A DNA stretch of 64,000 nucleotides from Diphasiastrum complanatum. Lineage: Eukaryota; Streptophyta; Lycopodiopsida; Lycopodiales; Lycopodiaceae. A program made the position numbers and the translations under genes. Under the pieces are notes generated by a model, which saw only the letters and a list, made by a program, of their open reading frames with translations, had not been told where the DNA came from and made no database searches. The stretch's first letter is position 1, and each line of letters starts with the position of its first letter. This document shows positions 11,143-22,024 of the stretch, one piece after another. Where the stretch lies: positions 30,950,674 through 31,014,673 of the forward strand of contig CM055111.1 of assembly GCA_029204225.1 (NCBI GenBank), in the 5' to 3' direction.

Positions 11143-12476
11143 AAAGCCACTACAATTACATAGAAATCAGCACAAATAATTGTCTCTCCCCAAAATGACT
11201 TACAAACAGAAGCATCTAGCCTCAAGGCTTTTGCACACTCACAAAGAGATCTATTTTGCCTCTTGGCTACTCCATTTTGTTGAGGAGTATTATGGACATG
11301 TTAGCTCTTTTTTTTAATGCCATTGGTTTCACAAAACTCTATCGTACTAATGGACTTGTACTCTCCTCATTATCACATTTCAATACTTTAATGCTAGTAT
11401 CAAGTTGATTTTCAACAAGAGTTTTGAGCTTAAAAAAGGAATCAAACACTTTACTTTTGGAATCCAAAAAGTCAATGCAAGTGTATCTAGAGTAATCATC
11501 TATAAAAGATACATATACTTTATCACCTCCATTAAATGCCTCATAAAAAGACTGCATGTCCGAATGTATAAGATCTAATGATTTGGAAGCTCTAATAGAA
11601 GAGTTAGAAAATGGTAGCTTGTGAGCCTTTGAGAGGCTACAAGGCTCACAAAACTTTCCACACTTTTTCATTGACTTTGGAAGTCCGAATGCAAGTTCCT
11701 TAGAGCATAGGATCTTCATTGATTTGAAGTTGGCCCCAACCTCTTATGCCAAAGCTCCACTTGGGTAAGCTCCTCCTTAGCCATGTTCACACCTCCAAAA
11801 AACACATTAGCATCCAACTTGAACAACCTCCCTTGCTTGAATCCCTTTGCAATGCAAGTGTCATTCATCAAGATTGAGCAAACACCATTTTTGAAATGGA
11901 CTTCTAGACCATTATCCATTAGTTGTCCAACACTAAGCAAGATCTTAGTAAGATTTGGACCATAGAGTACATTTTCAAGATCCAATCTTTTAGAGGATCC
12001 AAGACAAAAAGGAATTGTTCCCACTCCATCTATTCTACATTCTTGATCACTTGCTATTAGAATAGACTTCTTAGAACCAACAAAAGATAGAAGGGATGAG
12101 AAAAAGTCCTTTTGGAAAGTCATTGGAGATGCTCTACCTTCATCCTCCTCTTCTTCAAGTGTGAGATTTCCTTGCTTGCTCCTCTTTTGTGCATTCTTCT
12201 TTTTGTAGCACTTGAATGCAAAGTGCTTCTACTTTCCACAAAAGAATCACTTCAACTTAGATTTGTCTTTCTTGCCTCCACCTTTGGAACTTTTTGCTTG
12301 ATCATCCATCTTGACCTCCTTTCCTTGGGTCTTCTTGGTTGATTTATCCTTCATCTTGCCTTTGCTTGAGAAGTCTGCCTTCTCATCTCCATCATGTAGC
12401 TTCAAGGAACCAATCCTGGCCATAATCAACAAGCAAGTGAAATCTTGATTTTGGAGCATTTCTTGAGTATTTTCAC
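11143..12476 (-). mobile_element. Ty1/copia fragment: gag end, protease edge, integrase (element 4)
   Basis: A minus-strand pol fragment related to element 1. From right to left: lysine-rich gag linker and zinc-knuckle remains (12,460-12,180), a GAG-pre-integrase region with LWHKRLG (about 11,750), and the integrase core with HSDMQSF and FIDDYSRYT (about 11,700-11,390), followed by QNRSL-like 3' core remains to about 11,170. No LTR is attached on either side and the right edge meets an inverted LTR fragment. Broken in several places. Confidence 0.85.
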
Positions 12477-12738
12477 TATTTGTCTTGTGATTTTATGCTT
12501 CTATTGGTTTCTAATCATAGTGTACTTCAATCTCTGTTGGTAGTCCGTACTATGACAGGTTTTCACACGTGTGAAACCAGTAAGGCAAAGTTTTAACCAT
12601 ATTTGATTGTTCTTGTTAGATTTGTTGATGTAGATTTGATCTAATGTTATCTAATCTTGTGTAGATTGGTAGATCAATCTAATCTAACACCCAATCACTC
12701 TTGTTGATCTGATTTGGATCCATTCTTGGTCATTTAGC
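12477..12738 (+). repeat. LTR fragment of the element 1 family, opposite orientation
   Basis: The reverse complement of this stretch aligns by eye with the inner end of the element 1 LTR (about 4866-5105). They share blocks such as GGTTTCACA-TGTGAAA, CTAACAAGAACAATCA and GTACACTATGAT. It therefore lies inverted relative to the minus-strand copia pieces on both sides. It includes a perfect 16-base palindrome, TTTCACACGTGTGAAA, at 12,561-12,576. Confidence 0.75.
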
Positions 12739-13347
12739 TGTACTTTCACAAACTAGACACTAGATTTTGAGATCTAGATCAACAATTTAGCATCTATCAA
12801 TCAAGAGCAATCTAAAATCATTAATCAAACACAAAGTATAGCCCACACACATGTGGAACAATACTCAATATGGCCTGTAGACTGAAAATGAAGTGTAAAT
12901 CACTTTGATTTTGCATGGATTCAAAAAACAATCAAGTACATAGAGTAGAGCTTGAGTTTTGCCAACGAGCTCGCAAAAATAATCTAAGTGTGCTATGGAG
13001 AATTCGCTACATAGAAATGTCTCTTCCCTTCACAAGTTAGGTGAATTTCTAGCATTTAATAAGGAAGGTAATTGAGGTTTCTTGCCCTAATTTTCCATTC
13101 TAGCCTCATTTCTAGAGTCATGCCAAGTAGGTGGCTAGTTGGTCAATTTTCTCCATAAATCTAGGATTTAGGTTCTATAAAGTAGGAATCATTATCAAAT
13201 TGACTTGACCAACTTAACAAACATGATCTAACCTATCATGGTGTGTATTACCACGTGGAACCATGGCCTCACATGTGTGGGACCCACCTATATACATTTT
13301 ACATGGTTTTGATCAAGCTAGATTTGCCAATTTTTGGCAATTTCTCA
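12739..13347 (-). repeat. 3' LTR of element 5
   Basis: The right end (TTTCTCA, TGAGAAA on the element's strand) abuts a purine tract. The left edge is approximate, placed where a TG follows the inverted fragment. A second, shortened copy of its right third lies at 14,783-14,929. Confidence 0.65.
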
Positions 13348-13670
13348 CTCCTCCTCAAACTTAGCTTGATCTATTTACAAGTCTCTTTGCTAGATGAATG
13401 AATACTTTTAGAAGTGTCTAAAAAATCCAACTACAACAAGGAACTTTTGAAACTCCAATAGAAAATGATGTTCATGAAAGATCTTTCACCACCTCTTAAA
13501 GGATCCCTTACAAGATATTCCATATATTTGTCAATATACATGTAGCACACTTCAAAACTATACATCATGCCAAGCTATGAATTCCATGGCACTTTGTGCA
13601 CTTGAAAATACATCAATTAAGCTATTAAGTGCATAAATAATGTTGCCAAAGACAACTTGCCTTGCTTGAT

Positions 13671-14783
13671 TTATATGACTGAGTTTGGATGGCTTCCAAT
13701 TATACTCAAGAATTTTCTTGGAGTCCTAAGGTCTTGAGCTTGCCCCTCTTCTTGACTTGACTCCAATTCATCAATGATTTGAATAAGGTGTTCATCCAAA
13801 GGTGTTTCTTCAATTTTACAAATCTTCCACTCTTGAAAGATCACATTTTCACCATTGACAACTTCTCTGGTGGAAAACATATAGATTCTACAATCTCTAT
13901 TGGAAGAGCAAAACACTACCATTATTCCTATCATTGAAGTAGGATAATCTTTGGTCCTTACATTGGAATGATCATGCACAAAGCATGTAGACACAAAGAT
14001 TTTCAAAAAAAATGATGTTTCATCTTTTATGACACTATTCAAACTATTACAAAATTAGTTATCCAATGAAATTGCTTTATCAACAACAAATGTAGATTGA
14101 AAAGCATCCAACTTCATTGTATTGTCATATCTATATAAAGTACTAAACATCATCATTCTTAAAGATAAGAAACAAGTCACTTCATGTCTACTAATACTAT
14201 CCAAAAAGTATTCAAAGATAGTAGACTCTCCAATGCTATCCACCCTTGCAAGATGCACACTTGAATGGAAAATTTGCATGCAATTTGATGACTCGGCCTT
14301 TGTCATTGAAGACCTTGAAATTCTCATGTTTTGAGATTGATCCTCAATATCTTCCTCTCTTTGATGCTCCTCCTCAATGCTAGCAAGATCACACTTTGAC
14401 AAGGTCTATACTTGAGTGATCTCCTCCTTTGCCAAGCTCACACTCTCAAAAGAAACATTAGCTTCCAATTTAGACAATCTTCCATGTTTAAATCTCTTTG
14501 CTATGCAAACATCATTATTTAAAATGGAACAAACACAATGCTTGAAGTGAAGATCCAAACCAAGTTGACCAACACTTAGCATATTCTTGGTGATTGATGG
14601 TACATAAAAAACATTTTCTAGATCCATGCTTTTTGAGGATTTTAGAGACAAAGAGATAGTACCAACACCATCTATCCTACACTCTTCATCATTGGCAATA
14701 AAAACAAATTTTTTAGGATCATTGAATGAGTGTAAAGTTGAGAAAAAATCCTTTTCATAAGTCAATGTGAAAACTTGCCCCAA
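13671..14783 (-). pseudogene. copia pol remnants, element 5
   Basis: 14,783-14,406 carries the GAG-pre-integrase approach (FYVPSITKNMLSVGQL). 14,042-13,671 carries the post-integrase segment (FVSTCFVHDHS, YMFSTREVVNGENVIFQE). The stretch between them is degraded and only loosely copia-like. Fossil with several breaks and internal deletion. Confidence 0.7.
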
Positions 14784-14929
14784 ATTTAGGTCCTATAAAG
14801 TAGGAATCACTACCAAATTGACTTGACCGACTTAACAAACATGATCTAACCTACCCTAGTGTTTATTCCCACGTGGCACCTATGTACATTTTACATGGTT
14901 TTGATCAAGCTAGATTTGGCAATTTCTCA
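14783..14929 (-). repeat. LTR remnant, right end of element 5
   Basis: Close match to 13,155-13,347, with short deletions, ending in the same AATTTCTCA terminus. Confidence 0.75.
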
Positions 14930-17700
14930 CAAATTGTAACATGAAAATGATGCGCATATTAGCGATCGAGACATTTTGTTGATATTACAACTTTGCAAAA
15001 GAAATTGTTGGTTTTGGAAAATTCTAGTATAAAATTGAAATTTTCATTTCATTACCCACTTGCGAACATAGAGATATTGTGAATGTTTTGTCTTTGTCAT
15101 TTGTTTCTTTATAAAAAAGTGTCTTGTATGAAAGTCACACTACTCACTTAAAGTTACAGACTACAATAAGTTGATTTTACATAGTTTTTCATATTGCTCC
15201 ATCTAGTTTGATAGAGTTAGTCGTTGGACGTTTGTGGCTCGTTGGATCTTCATGGCGTCAATGGTAAGCAAGTTTTCGCTCATTTGGTTTTACTTTTGTG
15301 TTACTCTTTAGTTCCACTGTGGAGAATCAATAAGCTAAGGACCTTCTGCCATAGGGACTTAACATTGGTGTCAAAGCTTATGATCCAATTACCTTTTAGT
15401 TAAGACTAATAAACAACAATATGTAGATTGCTAAAAACATATGGTTGTTGGTTATAAAAAAAGTTTTCTCATGCCTTGTCGACTAAACAATGTGCTTTTT
15501 CGTAAAAGTATGGAGGCTCTACTCCTAAGAGACTAGTTGGTTTGGTGGTAAAGCTTTGATGTTTGGGTAGGTAGGTGGTGTGCTATATTCTCACCTTTAA
15601 CACACTCAAACTAAGACTTGCTACGCACATTGTTGAAAGCGGGGGCCTAGGCTGATAGCTGAAAGGGGAAGGCCCTTTTTGCCACTTTACAGACATATTG
15701 TAGGCGCATTCTCTCACAAAAAACAATTTCCCAATTAAAAAAACCAAAATAAGATTTTTAAGAGTTTTGCTTAGCTTTTTTTATTTTTAATGTTTGAAGC
15801 ATTTCAAAGGTGTTCTATTGCAAATTGCATGCTCCAAACGCACCGATAATGTTATTTGACATATATTTAATCACTTGGGAAGATTGGAGCTCAAAATCAA
15901 TCTCTACATTAAAATTTAGTTTTTGGCATTTTATATTCTACATAGACTTACATAAGGAATCAAAAATCTAACTTTTGGAATGTGGATGATGGTGTGCTAA
16001 CTTCTTAGTCCTACGTTCTAAAAAAACTCTCAAAATACATAGTAGTTACTAGTAAGTAGATATAACTACCAATTACTAGTAACTCCAGCTTGCAAGTGTT
16101 TATACAATTATAACTTTGAGATTTATGTTGGTTCTTTTTGAATTTTCACACTGGAGTCTAGATACTAGTTACTTATTACTAATTTTAGCCAAATACATGT
16201 GAGTTGTGTGCATTGGTTACTAATGTAAGCATGGTGTGTTGTTGATTTTGTTGTAGCCTATAATTAATCATAAATCAGCAATATCAACTTGTAAGACAAG
16301 TTACTTATTACTAATGTTAGCCAAATAAATGTCAGTTGTGTGCATTGGTTACTAATGTAAGCATGATGTGTTGTTGATTTTGTTGTAGCCTAAATTAATC
16401 ATAAATCAACAATATCAACTTGTAAGTTAATAGATTGTAAGGACTGAGGACTCAATATTCAGGACTTGAGAATCAAGAGACAAAAATGAGCACAAAAATG
16501 CACATCCTATAGAGCTTCAATTGGAACCCAGGGTCTTGTTCTTTACACCACCACTTGTTTTTTGCTATAACAAAAAGCCAACAAATAACTGGCTCAATGC
16601 AAATAGTTAAATCGGCCAATTCAAACAGTTGAATGAGCTGATTCAAACTGCTGATATGATTAGTGATACCCTTTATAGCCACTAGAAACTTTCCGCTATC
16701 AATTTCCATAACAAGTTGCAACTCCACAATTCAAACGATCACAATCCAGCCCCAATTTTCCATGAGATGAATAGTGGCATTTGCACACTAGAGCAATCAA
16801 ACCTCACAACTTCCATTGCATCCAGAAATCTTCCCACACATAGTAAGTTGGCATATTGTGCTTAAGTTGGGCTTGCCCCCCCTGGTTTGATTCTCCATTA
16901 TCTCGTAGGGAAGATAATACGAAAAAGCATTGCATGAAACGGAAGTTAACCAGAAAGCAACTCATCAACAAAATTTCTCTCACCTACACGTCTTACGCAC
17001 CTATGGGTGCCTTCAAGACGTTAATAAAGCTTCTTTCTTTCTTTCTTTCTCACCTACATGTCTAGATTAGGGGTGGAGTTTCAGTGAAAAAGAACAATAG
17101 CAATCCCGACTCTCGAGTCTTCCAATAAGTGGTGAAGACCGTTCCTCTCTTCCGAGCTCTGGAGTTTGAGTCCACGTAGCCTCAGGCAAGGAGAAAGTAA
17201 AAGAGTAAGTTCTAAATCTGGAGGGAACAAATTAAAAAAAAGGGGGGGGGTTCTGGAAAAAACGTTCTGATGCTAAAAACAAACAAAATCAAAGTAAGTC
17301 TCAAGGTAAGAACTTCTCTTTAAACAAAAAAATTATAATTCTTAACACTCTGAACAGCCTCATAAATGTAAGTCGTGCATTTGCAAGGCAACCCCGCAAA
17401 CAAGGCAATGTTTCAAGAAAGACATTCTGGTAAAAAAGTAAGAGATGAAGCTTGAATGCAGCAAAAACGAAGTCCAAACTTGTTAGAGAACCCAACACGT
17501 AAGTAAGTGAAATGGGTTAGTTCTGTTACACTTTTCTTTTTGTCGGTCAGTGGACTGTGTTGCAATGGATCAAACCTTTCACATGAAACACGGAATCATA
17601 AAGCAGAATAGAACACACCTACTTAACTGAACAGTCTTTCAAACCATTTCTAAGCTTTAAGTTATTTTGCTTTTAACTGTACCGCAAAGGCTATCTAAGA
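14930..17700. other. low-copy spacer, no gene recognised
   Basis: I see no convincing coding region. It contains a 132-bp tandem repeat (16,167-16,429), a short CTTT run (17,033-17,052), and an A-run followed by a G-run near 17,235-17,250. Confidence 0.6.
16167..16429. repeat. 132-bp tandem duplication
   Basis: AGTTACTTATTACTAA starts at 16,167 and again at 16,299. The two units run to about 16,429 with only a few differences, for example AATTTTAGCC against AATGTTAGCC. Non-coding. Confidence 0.9.
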
Positions 17701-18220
17701 GAATCAAGTTACCTGAAAACAGTTTCTTGAAGCTGCCCACCAGAGTTGCCATATGCAACTACTGTCACAAAACTTGTCACTGAATAGAATAGTTGAAGTT
17801 CATTTCCTTCACAGCGATACACACATGAAGTTGATTTACCTGTGCCGAAAAGTGCACAAAAATGGGCAGTTTATACTTAAGCTTCCTTTTGTGTTATGCG
17901 TTCTTGCTCAGCAGCCAAAAAGTGTCACCTGAGAGAAAAGTAGAATGTTCAACAGAGCTCCTTAGTGATGTTTACACAAGGTGCGTTAAGCTCATTCCAT
18001 TTCCTACATGTCATCGGCTCCAAAATATTTTAAAAGGCCGAGCAGAGAAATGTTTCAAGAATATAGAGCAAAACTTGCAGTACTGATGAAGACCTTGAAG
18101 GTGCCCGCTAAGATTCCTCAACAATATCCAAGCGTCAGTGCCCGGTGAGTACAGTGTAGAAGGTTGATGGGAAAGAAGCATAACAAAGTATGAACCTATC
18201 AACCACCACTTTCACGACAT
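17701..18220 (-). other. possible non-coding exon(s), minus strand
   Basis: On the minus strand two good 5' splice-site-like sequences occur, CACAG|GTAAAT near 17,840 and TTCAG|GTAACT near 17,713. Both are downstream of, and co-oriented with, the KH-domain gene. The reading frames here are short and unconserved in appearance. They could be alternative 3' UTR exons of that gene or chance matches. Confidence 0.2.
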
Positions 18221-18942
18221 ATTTACTCCATTTCCGTTGACGTTTTGCAAGCATTAGCAGTTAATTGAGTGAAACGTTCAAGCAAATAATTGAAGAAGAC
18301 ACGGGACAACCACAACATGAAGCTTTTGTTCATGATCAAAGAGTTTCAAGCCTGATCTAAGATTCAACTCCAAGTAAATGAACTTATACAAGGTGTGAGA
18401 TTTTTTATCAGCTCAAAATATCAATCGAATTAATAATGGCAAACCACGAGCATAATGACAAATATATATTCAGATAAATTTGAAGCTTATGAAGTGTCTA
18501 TTAAAAATCAATCATATCAACATTGGTAATGCCTGAACCATTCATAAGTTGGGGGAAAATATTATCCACTCAAACAATGCTTTGCACCCCCCCGAGTCTC
18601 TTGCATTTTGATAATCTTATGAATGCCTATATGACATACAATCGATGTCACTTATCTGTTCTTCAAAGATGACCAAAGGAATGTGGTTGCAGCCACTGCA
18701 CACTACATTCTTTCCGCTGCAAGCCTAAACATTCATTATCAAGCGTAAGGAGGTGAATTGGCTTAAGATTGTCATAAGAACTCACCTTTTTTTAGTTTGA
18801 GTTGTAAGCAGAATACCACTTCTGTGCTGTATCTGCTTTTGCACCCATGACCAAAATTACTGAAGATACCCATGACTTTGAACACATTCCATTAAGCATT
18901 GCTACTGCATACCTGCTCTTTAAATAAAATGCTTACCACTAA

Positions 18943-19620
18943 AAATTAACATCCACATTGTATATCGTACTGTACAACAAAGCACAAAAGGTGCTGCTAC
19001 TAAAAGCATGAACCTCATATCCACTCATGCAATAACGTTCCTAGCCAGGAAGCACACCATAATTAACGAAACGGCATACATTGCGATAACTTTTCTAGCA
19101 TGGCTAAGAAAACTTTAATAACTATATGACTTAAACCTTTTCCAGACTTTCATGGGAAGTAAATATGCAATAACGTAAATTAACATCCACATTGTATATC
19201 GTACTGTACAACAAAGCACAAAAGGTGCTGCTACTAAAAGCATGAACCTCATATCCACTCATGCAATAACGTTCCTAGCCAGGAAGCACACCATAATTAA
19301 CGAAACGGCATACATTGCGATAACTTTTCTAGCATGGCTAAGAAAACTTTAATAACTATATGACTTAAACCTTTTCCAGACTTTCATGGGAAGTAAATAT
19401 GCATTTTTCGAGTTGTAGTAATTGGCTCAAACCTAATATCTACTCATGCAATAACATTTTTAGCTAGGAAGCACACCATAATTAAGGCCACGAAGGAAAT
19501 GGCCTACATTGCGATGACTGAGAACATGGCTGAGAAAGCTTTAATATCTGGATGACTTAAACCTTTTCCAGAATTTCATTATGATTTCTTCTCATGTCAA
19601 ATGAAGTAAAGTGCATTTTC
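18943..19620. repeat. 234-bp tandem repeat, two identical units plus an older third
   Basis: Units of 227 bp at 18,943-19,169 and 19,177-19,403, separated by 7 bp, read identical by eye. A diverged third copy follows at about 19,430-19,620, sharing blocks such as GGAAGCACACCATAATTAA and GACTTAAACCTTTTCCAGA. The identity points to a very recent duplication or an assembly artefact. Non-coding. Confidence 0.9.
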
Positions 19621-21399
19621 ACGTTGTAGCGATTGGAGTCCAGAATGCACTATTGAAGGCAGGTTTGTTCCTAAAGTATTTCAGAGCAAGTTCGATCAAC
19701 ATTATAAATGAGTGGTGAGGCTAACATGAGCAACGACATGTATTCTGAGTGAATATGAGCTTTACATGACAACTTCAAGCACTCACAAAACTGGGTTACC
19801 TGGATTCAGACTTGCCTCACTACTGGAGGTTTCAAAACAGTCAGAGAGAAAATAAGGGTCCATCAATTGCTTCCAAACTTGACACAACAAAAAAGCATAG
19901 GAGCCAAAGTTTATAAATCCATGGAAAAAGAATCGGACGTGCTTCCAAGTTGCATTAAACACATGCTGAATATTTTTATGATTTGTGAGTAGCACATAAA
20001 AAGTGATTCCTATCTCCTTGCAACTACAAAAAGAAGACCAATAGTTTGCAAAAGTTCCAATTTGAGTTAGCTTGTAATGTTACAGCTTCAGAAAAGGACA
20101 AGGTGCTCCAGTCCACTTCTAAAAATATGCTTGTTGCAATTCATACTCAATATGCCTATAACTAGTAAGCTTCAAAGGTTGATCTCTTCATTTCTGAGAA
20201 AAAATTGTAAACAAATTGGCAGCATACATGGTCACAGTATATGTGATTGTGGTGGTGGGCATACTATTAATTCCAGAAATCATAAGCATCGGAAATATTC
20301 TTTGCCGAGACGGCCTAGTAGGTGGTTCCCAGAACCATGCCACCAGGAATGCTGGGGTAATACCCTTGGCATTCTAAACAAAAAGTTGATCAAATTGATT
20401 TTGTTGTGCAATATTTGATAGGTTCGGCATGCACAAACATGGAACTACAATTCTTTGAAATTTGCACTTCTAGATGATTGTTTCCCTCATTTGGCACAGA
20501 CAGGCATTTATTGATAACATCAACAGTCACCATTTCAGTGTTCTTACTTACCCCATAATATCACTATAATATAACTGCAAACTATTTTAGGACAATGATC
20601 TGCAATTTTTATTGTTCAAACCATTTTTCCTTAATGTGCTATATCTACACTAAAAGAAATTAAAGGTTCTTGAATAAATTTCCTACAGTTTTGAAACACG
20701 TCATGATGGTACAACCAGAATCTCACTTGCCTTCTAAGAAAGATTAGTACCACACTGCAGCAACTTCAAATTTTCATCCGCTTGACCATAACTTTATTAT
20801 GGAACTGGATTGTTAACTTAGCCAACACAGAGCGTTCAATCATGTCATGATGCCTTTGAAGTTTGAATATGCTACATAAATTCCAGCTCCAGCAATAATC
20901 TAGCAGGTCACCTGTGATAGAGACTGAGGCTTCCAAAAACTCTTTTGTGGCTTGAATAGCTAACACTAAATGCGTAGTAGAAATATCAAGCAAGAAACTT
21001 GTATATGGCTGTCTTCCTCTTGCTTTGTGTAAGGGAAAAGGACTTCAGAGTAATCCAAATCACAGCCAATGCGGCATCAAAATTCTAACTTCTCGTCTAG
21101 ACCCTTCACATTGAAAACATATACACATGTTTTAGAAGACAACTGCAGGAGGTTTTCAAAAGCCTGATTTAATTTTTGATGAAAAGTGCTGCAAGAAAGT
21201 TCACCTAACAGAACCAGTTAAGACACTGTCTACAGAATAGTAATTGTCCATTTCCAGTGACTGTAATAAAATGGCAACAACTGTTAACTTAGTTGGGCTA
21301 CGAACCTAAATAAGCTAACACTTCAGCTTCACTAGATAGCTGTCACGCTGTTTGCTGCTAGGCGATCTAGATGTATGACCAAAAGTTACAATTTTCATT
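19621..21399. other. spacer downstream of the KH gene, no gene recognised
   Basis: Only short open frames without family resemblance. Part of it may be transcribed as 3' UTR introns of the KH-domain gene, but nothing in the sequence proves that. Confidence 0.5.
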
Positions 21400-22024
21400 A
21401 CGTCTAAAATTTGGAAAAATTGGCTTCACAACAGTGAAAAACTGAAACCAGCCCTGGCACTCCTGATAAAAGGCTTCGGAGTTCATCTTTCATAATGGTT
21501 TCCTCCATTAATTTGTCAAATACAGGCCATGGCCTGCGGAGAAAGGAAAGAAGCTTTGACAACTTCTGTAACAAGCTACCTAAAGGCTGTTCATATCGAC
21601 AAAAGCGTGCAGGCTTGCATTGTCCCAAGTAGAAATGACCTCCTATTTTGCAGCTTAATAACAAAGTGCCTGATCAATTCTCATCTTCAAGTCCTCCAGT
21701 TCTTTAAGGCTGAGGCTGCAGCAGAGGGTAATCTGGCTCCAGGCTCATGTATCGCAGCTGTTAAAGGAAGTCAAGGAAAGGAGGACAGGAACAAGGGAAC
21801 CCAGAGATCAGCCTTCAAACAAGGTCCGACATTGTCTAATCTTGATAAAACTAGCATCATGTACTCAAAGTCACTGGCATGTACTGATCAAGACCTAATG
21901 GAAAAGCCATTAGCTTATTAGATTTGCACCCTGCAACAAATAATGAGCTATTTATGCATATACTCTGGCGTCTAGTTGAATCATTCAAAACTTTGATAAC
22001 CTAGGATGAAAATCGATCACCTAG
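21400..22024 (-). other. probable spliced 3' UTR of the KH-domain gene
   Basis: Below the stop codon (22,025-22,027) the minus strand shows GT-type donor candidates within 20 bases and then a strong acceptor, TTTGTTGCAG|GG, near 21,937. This suggests a short intron of roughly 80-90 bases inside the 3' UTR. The following 380 bases have no long sense frame, as expected for a UTR exon. An intron this close after the stop would put little RNA between stop and junction. The exact ends need transcript data. Confidence 0.4.

Larger units (their letters stand above)
12739..14929 (-). mobile_element. Ty1/copia element 5, internally deleted
   Basis: A minus-strand copy with a 3' LTR (about 12,739-13,347) preceded by a purine tract (GAGGAGGAG), a reduced pol (13,671-14,783), and at its right end a remnant of the same LTR (about 14,783-14,929) that shares the TTTACATGGTTTTGATC block. 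Reverse transcriptase and RNase H appear to be missing, so this is a heavily deleted fossil. Confidence 0.75.

Noticed and set aside
15530-15660. SINE with tRNA-like head (TTGGTTTGGTGGTAAAG...)
   Set aside because: Only a loose A-box resemblance. No B box at the right distance, no tail and no flanking duplication.
17100-17190. tRNA-derived SINE (GGAGTTTGAGTCC resembles a B box)
   Set aside because: No matching A box or element ends could be found.
20077-20418. 113-codon plus-strand frame as a gene
   Set aside because: No domain, unlikely composition, and located in spacer or possible UTR of the KH gene.
21529-21921. 130-codon plus-strand frame as a gene
   Set aside because: It is antisense to the probable 3' UTR exon of the KH gene and resembles no family.
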